From positions 23,286,786 to 23,350,785 of the forward strand of contig VZDJ01007753.1 in NCBI GenBank assembly GCA_008694505.1: a DNA stretch of 64,000 bases, in the 5' to 3' direction. The position numbers and the translations under genes were made by a program. The notes below the pieces were generated by a model. The model made no database searches, was not told the origin of the DNA, and saw only the letters and a program-made list of their open reading frames with translations. Source of the DNA: Cyanoderma ruficeps. Taxonomy: Eukaryota > Chordata > Aves > Passeriformes > Timaliidae. Position 1 is the first letter of the stretch. Each line of letters starts with the position of its first letter. Of the stretch, positions 13,000 to 25,552 are shown in pieces.

Positions 13000-15900
13000 A
13001 TCAACTAAATTGCTTTTTTGCTACTAAACTTTCCAGAAACCACATATTACTGCAAGAAGCATTTCCTTGCAGATCTGTGATATTTTATGCTTTAATAATG
13101 CACATTCACTATTTGGCATTTAGTTGCATGTAAGGAAGCAAAAAGGCATCAATTTTTGGTTTTGTTTTTAATGTAATGTTTAGGCTGTCAGTCCCTACTT
13201 TGTATGTGATCCATCATTCAAACACTATTCTGAACAGTGAATGATGATTTTGGCTACAATTTCTCTGTGGTGTTAATCCCTGAATATAGTCCAAGTCCTT
13301 CTCAAATAGTATTGATTTTAAGAGTACTTACTAGGGTGTGAAACATTATTTCCCACTTTACTGGTAGACTAAAAACCCCTTATGTTATTACTTCTAGGTT
13401 CATGAGTTGGAAAATTTATGGGACCTCAGGTTTCAGCAGTATAACATTTTCCGAGACCCACTGTGGTTGAAGCACAGCTGTATTAGTGTATACTTGGAAG
13501 AATGCACCTTGAGGCATTAGCAAGAAATGCACTGGATGAAATAAGGGCAGAATAGTACTCACATCAGATGAAATAATAGGGACAGAAACCCATTCCCCAA
13601 GGAAATCATTACCTGCCTGAGCCCTGCAGTCATCTTTTCTCATTCTTCAGCCACTGTATCTAAAAGGGCAAAAAGATGGATGAAAATTCCACAGAGTTAC
13701 ATCTGAAATACCATCATGCCTGGAACTAAGCCAGAGATCTGTGGAGAAAAGGTGATGACATGACTGCAAATACTTTATCATAAGAAAGATAGTTACAAGT
13801 TGATAGTACATAAACAGACTGGCTCTGTCTAACTGTCAAAACCTGATCTCATAAATTTAGTGTCTATGTACACATATAGATATGCATATGGATGTATTAC
13901 CTGCATATTTATATCAAATTTGCATACTCACAAAAGCATCTTTAAAATACAGACTTAAAGGCATTTAAAAAATTACTATTGCTTTACTGGTATAAGCATC
14001 TTTCATCTCTTTCAACATCACTGATAAAGAATATCACATCCAATTAAAATTGCAATGAGAATTTGATCAGGGAGAATGTAACTATACATCATGATCAAGC
14101 CTGTTGAAGATGGGAGTCTTGCTTTTACAAAATGCATAATGGGATCCAAAAAACCAAACGTGGTCAGAATCTAGCTTGAATCTCCTGCCTAAATGCTACC
14201 TCACCATTAATATCCACGACTACAATGAAATTATTTAAGTAATTGAATGAGAAAAGCCTAAAGGAAACCAAGAGAGCAAGCAAGAAAACCGGTCATATTT
14301 TTTTATGTCTAACATTTGACCTGCATCTTAAAGGGATGTGTTATTTAATTTCTTTCAGAATTTGCTTCCTGGTCTATACTACATCAGTTGGAATTTTATA
14401 TAAGAAAGTGTAGGGTTCTCTTCTGCTTCTGCATAGTCAACTAGGAGGACAAAGTTGTTAATCAGGATATCTTAAGCCAAATTCTTCCCTCATGTACATT
14501 AGTGCAAACACATCCCTCACCGAAGATAACATGAACAAAGTTAATTAAAATTTGTGGGCTTAATCCTATAAATCCAAAGGTGATTTATGCCTTCGGATCT
14601 GAATTACCACCTTCTCCAAAAAGCAGGATCTGCTTTATGAAACCAGCAGGTTACCAATGACAAGTAAAAATCCAGGATCCCTGAACTCAGTAAGTATTAT
14701 GTGACAAAATCACCCACCATCAGCCACAGAGCTGTATCAGGTAGAAATGAAACCCCTTAAGCATATTTCTGAAAATAGCTTTAAAGTGTTATCCTGTTAA
14801 ATTTGAACACCATTGGTAGAAAGGACTCTTTTTTTTTACTCTTTATTCTTTGATACATTCTAACAGCTAGAGGAAAAATAGATTTCAGCAAAAGTACCCA
14901 CTGTTCCAATCACTGCGAAACAGTAGGAGTCATTTTAATGGACGTGATTTAAAGTAGACCTTTACCAAGCATGAATGACCTTCTATTTAAAACTGAAAAA
15001 TATAATGAAGTAATTCTTATGTTAAAATATAGCTAAGAAAAATGCATAAAATAAGAGCATAGAGTTCAAATATTTAAACTTAAAAATAATTCTTTAATGC
15101 ACTATCTTATCAGTCAATTAATCTTGTTTCACTCAGAAAGTGAAAAGAAACCAATCATAGCCACTAATTCACTCATTTCTGAACACTTTTGGTTTTGTAG
15201 AATAAAGCTAATGGCAAATGAATTTAATCTTTTGGCATTCACTAACTCCCCTTCCATTCACAGGAGTTAAAGATAGGGTGCATTGGAAAACAGGTCAGAA
15301 CCATATGTTTCACTGCAGGGTTAATCTTTTTTAAACAGATATAACTAGAGGTATATATTTGACCATCAACTAGTTCTAAAACTGGATAATAAACAATGTA
15401 GGAAATAAATGCACAAGATGTAGATTGATGGCTGTTGGACTTAGTGAAAATAAGCAACAATCAATCACTCATCAAAAATTATATTTGTGATTTAAGCCAT
15501 CCAGAGCATATTTAAAAATGGAGAAATAATGCTAGTATTGTTTGGAATTTTGTCTATTTTCTTTAATCCTGACCAAATTTAAATTTTTGTTATTTACATT
15601 AAAAAGTGATTAAGGCTCGTCATACAGCATCAGAGGTTCAGAAGGACATTATTTTCTTTGGCTAGGGACCAGAAACATAAGAAACAACAGCAATGGAAGC
15701 TTTTCCTACCTGCCATGTACCTTAGCTCCTGAAGGCCTGTCAATGTTACCAGGATTTTCACCTTATCTGTTAACTGAGATAATATCCCATATTTAAAGGA
15801 TAAAACATGGCTGGGAGTGGGACATCCTGAGATGTTCCTTACCATCACTGGGTCCTGAAAAAATTTACATCAGAAAAGCTTGTAGATCAAAATCTCTAGC

Positions 15901-18150
15901 TTGTTACTTGTGACCCACTAGGCAACATCAGACACTGGCACGCACAAATTGAATGTGAAGCATCTAATTCAAACATGAGTTCTAAAACCATGCAATGTAT
16001 TCAGCTGCATATAGGGTAAGGGAGAGGTATTTAGTATAAATATATAAGCTTCCCTCATATCTTTCTTTTGCTCTTGACGTTTGGAGATACAATCCAAAAT
16101 ACTAAATGTTCCACATGTAGTGAACAAAAAAGTAGTCCAGCAATTCCTTTGAGAATTTTTACATTCAGAAAAAAACTTTACATAAGTTTTTACATTCATG
16201 CTCACTATTATGTGTGAACAAGATAAGGAAAGCAGAGAAAAATGACATACTAATGCCGCTAGGCATAGAGTCACATCCATGTTTTGTACTGTTACAACTT
16301 AGCTGTTCAGTTACACTCACAAAGATCTTAACAAGTCAGTTTTCATTAAAGGCAACTGTGGACTTCAGACCCTGCTTACAATGTTCAGTGACATAGTCCA
16401 AGACTATTGAGAAATGTGACAAGCCAATCAATTTTTTTCCCTCATCCTTGATCTTCATACCTTTCATTCCTCCTAATTTCCAAGGAGCCTTAGAGAGAGA
16501 GATGTATTTCAGGGTAACTTCAATAGATTTTTCTACTGTGCCATGTACTGAACTGACACTTTATAGCAGTCCTCAAGGAAAGGTCACTTACAATCTAATT
16601 TAATTCATGATGTAATGAGTTCATTTGGGGAGCCAGTACAAGGATAATGGTGATGTGAAATCCAGTTTGATTGAGTCTATTTAAGTGAACAGTTAATAGA
16701 AAAGAGATCAGAAGTCATGGAACCATTAATGATATGGATGAAAAGGATATTGAGGTTATCTGCCCCAAGAGAAAATAAATCATAGCTCCATCATTTCTGG
16801 TTTTCAGAAATGTAATGTAGTAATGCCCATTCAACTGTATTTGCACCATTGAGAAATATTTTCTACTGTCTAACTTAAATATGCTTTCCTGAATTGCAAT
16901 ACCATGGCTTCTGAAGCTACCTATTGCGAAACATTTTATTGCTTTTGTTCTTCATGTTGTCTTTTCATGTATTTGAAAGTCATAATGCATTCTCTGATTT
17001 TCTTTGCTACAGTAAGTTACTTGAATACATTCACACTTTCCCTATTGCTTACATTTTACAGATAATTTTTCTTGCCCTGCAGTTCCAGGCTACTCTTTGC
17101 TCTTGTCAGATTCTGCTCTCTCTTTGTGGAAGAGAGAACAAGTGCACAAGCAATGTTGAAAATTTTTACTTTTACATAACAAAAGTAGCAAAAAGGTTTT
17201 GTGACTTTGTGAACAATAAGTTGTTTGGAGTTTTTTTACCTGGAAAATTAAGAATTGAAAAAAACCCCAAAAAACCCAAATCATAGTAATTTTGCAGTCT
17301 GTTTCGTAGTGAAGGAGAAATGATGAAGAGGAGCGTGCTGGGGATTGAAGGACACCAAAATTGCATTAATCAAAAGAGATGGTAATAAGGATAATAGCAG
17401 CATAATCCAGCACTGATAGTTTGAATGTTGCATACACTTGGGTGAAAGGAACTGTCCCAGAAAAACTAAATTGTTGCTCAAGTAAGATATCAGAAAAAAA
17501 TAGCAAGCAAAACAGGTTAAAAAATTGCCAACAGAACTGCTTTGAGAGGAAATTGCATCTATTTGAGCAAATTTGTTATTTTCTGCAGGAAAAAAAAATA
17601 TTTGTTCACATGTAACTAATATCCCAGATGGTTTTATTTCACATTTATTGTCATGGTGAGGCTTTAGCTATGGTGTTTTCTAGCCATTTATTCTTCTGCT
17701 GGTCATGAGGCAGCTTTTCAAAATACAAATTTCACCTCTGCTTTGTTAAAAAACAAACTTTCATGGCAGGCTCCTTAAAAAATATTTGATGCAGACAACA
17801 CGACTGTTTGGATGAGTGTTAGAAAGATGTCATTTTGAAGAACTGATGTGCTTACCAGATGTTGAGCAAAATTCCCTGTAAAGTGTCCCAGGTCCTTCCA
17901 CATGACTAGAATAAAACTGAACAGCTTCACCAGCCTTTTGTTTTTTGGGCTAACCAGACAACCTGAGTGCACATGAAGGCTTCTTTGGATAAAGACAACA
18001 GTTATTGCAGCAATATTCCTGCCTCCTCTTGTACATTTACAAACTGCTGTGCTTCCAATTTGCTGGAATGATCTTTCTCAACTGTACAGCACCAGCCAGT
18101 AATTGACATCTAATAATCCAATCCACAGAGGTTTCTTGCTGCTCAGCCTT
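13000..18150. other. intergenic, no gene recognised
   Basis: This is AT-rich sequence. The longest open frame (16924-17286, plus, 120 codons) opens at TTG, is hydrophobic near its start and has no family resemblance; I treat it as chance. No repeat family is recognised. Confidence 0.6.
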
Positions 18151-18151
18151 G

Positions 18152-18246
18152 CTTTCTCCTCCCCATCCCACCAAGTGTGTCAGGGCAGGGGAAGCCAGCA
18201 AGTGGCTGCATGATATTTACTTGCCAGCTGGGGTAAAACTGTAACA
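18152..18246 (+). mobile_element. ERVL-type LTR 3'-end fragment
   Basis: The text CTCCTCCCCATCCCACCAAG followed about 55 bp later by TTGCCAGCTGGGGTAAAACT and GTAACA matches the 3' end of the same ERVL-class LTR family in sense orientation. The rest of the LTR is not recognisable upstream, so this is a worn fragment. Confidence 0.5.
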
Positions 18247-18331
18247 GTATTGTATTTCTATATTATTTCTATGAACTGAATTATTAAAAAAAATCTAAAA
18301 TTCAAAGTTTCAAAATTAAGGTTAGTTTTTT

Positions 18332-18403
18332 GGGAGGGAAGGGGGTGTTTGGGGGGTTGTTTTGGTTTCGTCATCGTTTGGGTTTTGGTTGTCATCATCG
18401 TTT

Positions 18404-18456
<53 letters not shown>
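18332..18456. repeat. G-run cluster followed by poly(T) 51-mer
   Basis: Four G runs (GGG, GGG, GGGGG, GGGGGG at 18332-18356, loops of 1, 2 and 5 nt) fit the canonical G-quadruplex pattern. They are followed by GT-only sequence with two partial copies of a GTCATC-CGTTTGG phrase, and then 51 uninterrupted T from 18406 to 18456. An N stands at 18457. The poly(T) is not flanked by a recognisable SINE or LINE body. Confidence 0.9.
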
Positions 18457-18459
18457 NTG

Positions 18460-21430
18460 TTTTTTTCATTTTGTCCAGGCATAATTAACACCCTTTTGTG
18501 TAGCTTTGTTTAGTGTGTTTCTTCAGAAACATTCTTAAAAGCCATAAATATATATTTCTAAAGTCAGAGAAAATATCAATGCAAAGATTTGAGTAATTAA
18601 AGAACACACTTCACACAGCAGCTTGAATTGGCTTCTTGGTTGAAGGTCAGACCTATCATCTCCTTAAACTTCATTCTGCATGTCCTGATCAATCTGTCAG
18701 AACTCCTGTATGTGCCCTTCAGTGCTGAACAGAAGCTGAATTTAACAAACAGTAGGTAATCAATAGCAGTTATGTACTGTAGCAAGGTGAGAAGACACAT
18801 TATTTGTGAAGGATGTTTAAGGAAAAAAGAGTGAATTATCTCCAGCTACCTCAGTTTAAAGAGCAATTAATAAAACATTGTAGTACAGAAACGTATCTGA
18901 AATACAAAATTAAATTCTGATGCAAAACTCCTTTATTTTTTCTGCTTTATTTTTTTATTGGTAATGCATTAACTGTGTATATATATATACATACTAACTG
19001 TATGTATTAACTGTATATCCTATATTATATGTAAAGAGTAAGATAATTTATCCTAAAGCATTTAAGGATTTTAGAATTTTCAATTAAAATTAATAAGCAA
19101 ACAAAAATGACTAAATAGATGAGTGCATTAATAACACAGCTGACTGCTAAAGACTTATTGTCACGTAGACAAATACCTACTGTTTCAGAAATAATTTTCT
19201 TAGACAATCTTTAAATTTTTGAGTTTCCTGGTTCAAGTGACCTCATCATTTATCTTCCTGAGATACAAATGAAAAACTGAGATACAGGTTAAAAAACTCT
19301 GCAGGAGAATAGAAGATTTTTATGTGCAAAATGAATCACGTTGTAGTTACATAATAAATTAGACAAATTAGAGATATTATGTATTGGAGTATGGTTTTGA
19401 TGCTGCACATACATATGTAATGGAAATTCTACAAACTCATTCTGTGCATTTGTGAATTGTTTTCCTTTCCATAAAAAGCCATGAAGAAGTACTAGCTTGG
19501 TGTGAATGAGACTTGTACAAGTTTGCAGTCGATTCCAAACTCCAGGGACAGTGCTTGAAAGGCAAACATCTACATAAAAAAACTAATGTAATTTTGATTG
19601 AAAAAAGTGAATAGACAACCAGGGAAATAGGGATAAAAACCTATCCAAATTAAAAAAAAACACTAAACATCCAAAAAAATGTTCCCTCATGCCAGTGTTG
19701 TTGCAGCATTGTTCTGTTTGCAAATCAGTAACAATGTAATTTATTGGAAACTGAAACTAACTGCTGTGCCTGCAGAGACTAATGATCCTAACAAGTTGAT
19801 CCATTGTCTGTCTAACTACTGTGACCCAAAGCTGTGTTGACCAAGACATTTAATTTTTAATCCCTCTGATTTTAAGTTGACACTGGAATTCTAACATTAA
19901 CAACCACTGCAGTTAAGACAGTAGATTTGTGTCTCTTCCTCAGATGCTCCAGAAAGCCTGGCAACCCCCTTTTTATCTCTTATAACAGTTACAATTTGGA
20001 AACCCCTCACTTTTCAAATCTTAATCCTAGACCAGAAAGACCTTTTTTTTTTTTTTAATTAATATTATTTTGTGCATTCCTTGCCTGTGCTTCGCAAACC
20101 ATTTTATGGTGATCTCGGAAGTAATCTATTTCTAGGGTTCTACTTCCTGTAAATCACACTTTTGAGACATAAACAATATTAACTTTTCAAAGAAGTTCCA
20201 AATAACACAATTTATCATATTAGGCAGGAGAGTCTCAATCTCTCTGCTTTGTCAACACTGAAGAAAAATGTCCTGTGCCACTTATCCCATTTGCTCTTTT
20301 CCACAAATCAATTTTAACTATCAGGCTAAGAACACCTACAGCAATATTAAATTTTACTATGGAATCTGTACTGTATTTGTAGTTTGCAACATTTATGAGG
20401 CCAAATTAATAAATTGAAAGTTATTTTGTATAACATTGAATGAATTTGCAACACTACGTAAAAAACCATCACAAAATTCAACATACTTCAGCGAAATAGT
20501 CCTTCAAGGCAGAGGTGGCGTTAAATGCACCACATTTATGTCTTAATTACTAAGACATACAGAGAAGATTAAGAAACTACGCTTAATACACAGAGAAGAG
20601 CAACAGCAAAACCAACCAATTAAGCACATACTGCAATAAATAAAAAAATTTCTGAGAATTTCTATCTAAATGAGTGCGATTGCATAAAAAGACCATGTAT
20701 TTGCATGACTTCTTTGTTTTAGACATATACGATATTTTTAAAGGTTTTCCTGGACAGCATGCTGTTTTCTATGCATCCTATTCAGAAGTGTCTGAATGTA
20801 TTTTGCTGCAACTCATAAAAATATCAGAGCTGCAGCTGGGGCACAGAAATTGCTTAGGGAGTTTATGACTGTACAAACAACCCTTACCTATCATAGTCTC
20901 CTAGTAAACCCCTGCCCTGTGCTCTCTAGGGATTTCAGCCAACCCTTCTCTTCAATTTAAAAAAGTAAAAGACCTTATTACTTCCATTCCCAAAGCATTT
21001 CCATCATTGTTTTACATTGATTTAGCAAGAAAAATCCTGAAGCTATTTTATTTGGAGAGATTACTAGGTTCCCCTGATACAAGCAGCTGCATTTGCAGTC
21101 TGACCAGGGGAATCACTGACTGTCTGGAAAAATGCTACTCTGTTGATTTACAATCCTTGGAATTTCAAAGGTATGACAGATTTTAAGTTCTAGTAAGAGA
21201 AGAATTAATATTTAGCAATATAAAGAATTTGATTAGAATTTGATAACATTATATTGGTTTGACAAGTCATTGCAGTTCATAGCATAAGCTGTCAGTCACT
21301 AAACCCACAATGATGCATTTCAGATATAAACTATGCTGTATAACAGCTAAATTGAGACACAGGCTTCGTGTTATTTTAGTAGTAATATTTAAAAAAAGTC
21401 TCAGAACTGAAAAACTCCAGATGTGAAGAC
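18460..21430. other. intergenic, no gene recognised
   Basis: This AT-rich stretch contains a short imperfect tandem repeat of a TAACTGTATGTAT-like unit at about 18969-19020. No gene or repeat family is recognised. Confidence 0.6.
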
Positions 21431-21436
21431 AGCAGA

Positions 21437-22062
21437 TGTTGTGGTGCGTTTTCTGCATGCTTCTGTCTTTGTTTTACAATGGTTTGTTCCACATACACCC
21501 ATGTTTAACCCTCCATGGTTTCCCCCGAGTCATAGCTATGCTTCATTCATCAGTTTAGGAACCCCTGAGTCCTGCCCATTCCTCTGCAGCCCCACCCTGA
21601 TGTCTGGAACATTCCAGGAGGTCTGTTGAGTGATTTGGCATGGTCTCGGTTCTCCCATCCCCCTTTTTATGTATCGAATTGTTCTACTGATGTTCCTTTT
21701 GTTCTGGGTCACTCCCCCCCTTTTCTGGATTGGTTCCAGGCCTGTACCCTTCCCCGACCACACCCTGGTACTTAAGGGGAGACACAGAGGGGAAACTCGC
21801 TTTCGTGGGTTCCCTCTCTGGGTGAAATAAATCCCAGCTGAACCTCCCACAAGAGTCCTCTCTTCATTCCTCACCACTGCCACACTTCTGCCCAAGGCAA
21901 AGACTCACAGGATCGGAAAGGTATCTCAGCACACCCAACTGTTCCTTTTAATGCGAGCTCGGTGCCAGAGCTAGCCGGAAAACGGGACGCGAGTTCCCTG
22001 GAGCAGCACCGAAGAACACACTAGAAGATTTCATTTAACCCCACTACGGGACAGGGAATCTT
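21437..22062 (+). mobile_element. LTR of a third endogenous retrovirus family (ERVK-like?), boundaries tentative
   Basis: This is a GC-rich block beginning TGTTGTGGTGCGTTTTCTGC. Downstream it has a promoter-like ACTTAAGGGG at about 21769, a poly(A) hexamer AATAAA near 21826, and a CT-rich stretch followed by a purine-rich tail. This order (U3, R with AATAAA, U5) marks an LTR in plus orientation. AGCAGA occurs directly before it (21431-21436) and again at 22063-22068, fitting a 6-bp target duplication. However, the implied 3' end then reads ATCTT and not the usual CA, so the end could differ. No viral coding sequence adjoins it. The class is a guess from the general form. Confidence 0.65.
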
Positions 22063-22068
22063 AGCAGA

Positions 22069-23360
22069 GCTGGTGAAATAGTAAACTGTCAACATTGCAA
22101 AAACCTTTCATGTGGAAGGGATGACCAAGTAACAGCTGCTTGTATTTTCTGATCATTTAGAAGAAAAATTAGGCCATCTCTTTGCTTTTCATTTGGGTTA
22201 AACAGAGCTCTATTACATTAGCATTTAATTAGGAATGGAAAAGTTGCTTACCACTTCAGGCATTACACTTGAAAATGGTTGAGTTAAAGCCATTATGAGC
22301 ATATCTTAAAACGAAGTTACCTATGCTGGTAATTAGAGACAGGTGTTAAACTGGTGTTAAAAGACAAAGTCTCCCTACTTTTCTGTTCACAACTTCTCTT
22401 AAATTCTATAAGATCATGCATTTTACATGAATGATCCTTGATCATTCCCTTCATGACAGCCGCAATTACATACTTTGCAGATCCTGAAATGATGAGTTCT
22501 GTTGCCCATTTAGGTTCAAGGTGGCCCAGTCTATACTCATTTCTTAGCATGACTGGTGTTTCTATGCCTCCAGTGTTCATCACGACTCCCCTATGGGTCA
22601 CATCCATGGGGAGTGCTAAGTCTTGTTTTTATGAGTACTCTCATCCTATTTATAACACATTGTTCTTTTGTAATAATACCCTTTAAGTGACAATCACAAT
22701 ACTCGATTTCTAAGTTCCAAATGAAGGGACAGAAAATATTGTGAAGCACGTTTTAATTTCATTCTTCTGAGATGAGAAAACTGCTGAAGTTTAGCTGCTT
22801 GAAATCCTTTTTTTCAGTATGAATTCCTGTAACAAATACCATTGTAGAATATGAATGTTTCTGATGCTTTATTAGGATGTATCTTCTTTCCCTTGAATTA
22901 CTTTCCCCATGCTTTTAGGAGGGAGACTTTATGTGTTTCAAAAGGGCAGTTTAATGGAAGCTGACACTGACTAAGCACTGTGTGTCTCTGACACAGAGGT
23001 TCTTTTGTCCTTAGACTAAATCAGAGAATGTCAGAGAACTGTATGAGCACAAGGCAACAGATATTTTCCCCTCACAGTTGCTGAAGCCTGTGACAAGGCA
23101 TATATACACAGAATTCCCCAAAATACCTTAAACTGGGTTCTTTCATTGATTCAGCCTGAAAGCTGACTGTTTGCTCTTGCAGTGCAAAATCCAAGTAGAG
23201 CAGCGATGAGATTTTATTGCTGCTTTTTCTCAGCTTTCCTTTGGTGCCTCTCTTTCTCCAGATATGTTTTGCAACAAGAGATTGATCTTTGCAAACAGCA
23301 TATACTGCATGCCATGAAAGATACTATATTGCTAGAGCAGGAAGAAAAAAAATGTCTGAG
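22069..23360. other. intergenic, no gene recognised
   Basis: The stretch lies between two LTRs. It contains a 96-codon minus-strand open frame at 22317-22607 starting with ATG, which I do not recognise, with a TATAAATAG-like sequence about 60 nt upstream of that ATG. I consider it more likely chance than a gene. Confidence 0.5.
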
Positions 23361-23850
23361 TGTGTTGGTTTTGCCTGGGGTAGAGCTGATTTCCTTGACA
23401 ATGGTCAGTATACAGCTGTGTTTTGGGTTTGTGCTAAACACAGGGTTGATAATTTTGAGGGTTTTTTTTTATTGCTGAGCAGGGCTTAGACAAAGCCAAA
23501 GCCTTTTCTGTCAGGTTGGTGAGGGGGCTGGGGGTGCATGGGAGGCTGGGAGGAGACGCAGCTGGGACAGTTGACCCCAACTGACCAAAGGGATACTCCA
23601 GACCATGTGGTCTAGCCACAGCCAGCATATAAAGCCAGAAGGAGAAGGCAGGGACATTCAGAGTAATGGTGTATTAATTCCTTGTCTTGCTTTGCTTGTG
23701 TGTGCGGTTTTTCCTTTATCTATTGAACTGTCTCTATCTCAACCCACGGTTTTCTAACTTTTATTCTTCAGATTCTCTCTCCCAATCTCACTGGAGGAGG
23801 ACAGAGTGGCTGCATAGTGCTTGGTGGCTAAGAGGGGTTAAAGCCAGACA
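23361..23850 (+). mobile_element. ERVL-type solo LTR, sense plus
   Basis: The LTR begins TGTGTTGGTTTTGCCTGGGG and ends GGGGTTAAAGCCAGACA, corresponding to both ends of the ERVL-class family also found at 306-869 and 33742-34315, but in the opposite orientation. TATAAA is preserved at 23628-23633. Further on come TTGCTTTGCTTGTGTGTGCG and TATCTCAACCCACGG, typical of the family. I could not find a matching target duplication at the two ends, so they may have mutated or one end may be slightly misplaced. Internal deletions shorten it to 490 bp. Confidence 0.88.
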
Positions 23851-25188
23851 GACAGAAGTGTAATTTTGCATCTGATTTTTTTTAACAAGTCAAGAAACTA
23901 GAAGTATTTCCATTATAATCCTGAAATTTTCTATTAGGACTGGAGAAACTGGGGTTTATATTCTCAGATCTCAATTCTATGCTGGTCCATTAATTTACCC
24001 TAAATTACTTAGTGCCAGGGCCCATTTTATACCTATATGAAAGAAAATTGATATTTCTCTTTGAATTCTTGTAGGGTGAAACCCCCTACCTTTAAGATAT
24101 ATACCCTGTATTATTTATTACAGCTTCATCACAGACTTTGGAGAAAAAGCCTTTAGCAAGAATAGGGAAGAAACACTTCAGTTGGTGATCTAGCACTGAA
24201 TTTCTGAACGCAAAATCTTATCCTAAATCTTTTCAGACATGCTGAAACACCTTCACTACAAATTTGCTCTTGTGATGTGAAGTATCCTCATTTCACGTGC
24301 AGTACATGCCTACATCTTCATCTACAAACAGCAACAATCTCCAGTTAATAAATAATGTAAGAGGAGCTATTCAAACCCCCAAGAGCAAACACTAAAGGCC
24401 TACTTCATGCTGGCCTTAAAAATCCTGATAGTTCAGCTGTGGAGCCACCCCTTACAATGACATACTTTCAAGCGAGCAATATGACAAAAAACACGACACT
24501 GAATATTGAAGATTATACAAAAGTGGGAACTAGGAAGGACAGTTGGGGTCTTAAAGGAAGTTATAAATAACCTTGCACATGTACTGTGCTAGAAAGAGAA
24601 ACAGATTCTATCAAGCCTACCCAGTCAATGAATATAAACACACAATCTCTTTCTTCCTAGCTCCCTTTCCTCTTTTAGTGCCATTGCAGAGATTGCCACC
24701 TAGAATAGACTTGGAAAAAAAAAAGCATTTTAATCTAATATCTTCTAGGTTGAGGTGATTAGCAAATAGCTAACCAGTAATGATGCCTTTGACAAGAATG
24801 GATGCCAAAAGTTACGAAACCTTGCCTGTTAGATAAATGGTACCTTTCTAAGCCATCTCTCTTACAAATGATCCTATTTATACAGCTATTATTTCACTCA
24901 GACACCGGCAGGTCTGCAATTGTTCATGGTCTCAGTGAAGAATAATACCTGTCATGCTTTTTCATTGCTCTGACTTTTAACAGACCTGTTTTCAGCTTGT
25001 CTCAAATGCTGCACAACTGCACATAGCAAAGCACCAGAAAAGAATAGGTAAGATAAAGACCGAGGGCACTCACATTTCTCTCTATGTAGGCTTCAAACAC
25101 CTCAGAACAGTCCCGAAGAAATTTTGCTAGAACATGCTGCCAAAATTGCAAATAGTTCTCTAACCATTTGTGAAAAAACACTAAACAG

Positions 25189-25552
25189 TCTGCTGCTTTT
25201 GGCTGGTGTAATTTTCTTCATAGCAACAAGTAAGGGGCTATGTTTTAAATCTGTGCCTGAAACTGCTGATAATTGAGGGACGTTTGAGTTATAGCTGAGC
25301 AGGCCTCGCACACTGTCAAGGCCTTTTCTGCTTCTTGTACCACCCTCAGAGGGGTTGAGGTTAAACAATGAACAGGGAGGGGACACAAGCAGGACACCTG
25401 ATCCCAGCTGACCAGAAGGATAATCCTATACTGTACATCTTTGTGCTTAGCATATAAAGCTGAAGAAGAAGAAGGAAGCAGGGGGAAGACACACTCTGGG
25501 AGTGATGGCAGTGTCTTCCTAAGTAACAGGTACATTTCTCCTCTTCCCTGGG
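25189..25552 (+). mobile_element. ERVL-type LTR, 3'-truncated
   Basis: The 5' half of the same LTR family is seen in plus orientation: TTTTGGCTGGTGTAATTTTC, TCAAGGCCTTTTCTGCTTCT and AGCATATAAAGCTG (TATAAA at 25453-25458), followed by GTGTCTTCCTAAGTAAC. The match fades after about 25530 and the last third of the LTR is not found. The copy is more diverged than the one at 23361, which suggests greater age. Confidence 0.78.

Noticed and set aside
15969..16280. 103-codon minus-strand open frame
   Set aside because: No recognisable domain or splice context; expected by chance.
16924..17286. 120-codon plus-strand open frame with a signal-peptide-like beginning
   Set aside because: It opens at TTG, has no family resemblance, and T-rich DNA readily yields hydrophobic frames; no splice or promoter support was seen.
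18258..18491. lysine-rich minus-strand open frame
   Set aside because: It is produced by the 51-base poly(T) read in reverse; low-complexity artefact.
21536..21895. 119-codon minus-strand open frame
   Set aside because: It lies entirely inside an LTR-like block and antisense to its promoter and poly(A) signals; the length follows from higher GC content.
23851..25188. provirus body between two same-orientation LTRs
   Set aside because: No gag, pol or env-like frame was seen and the two LTRs differ in divergence and completeness.
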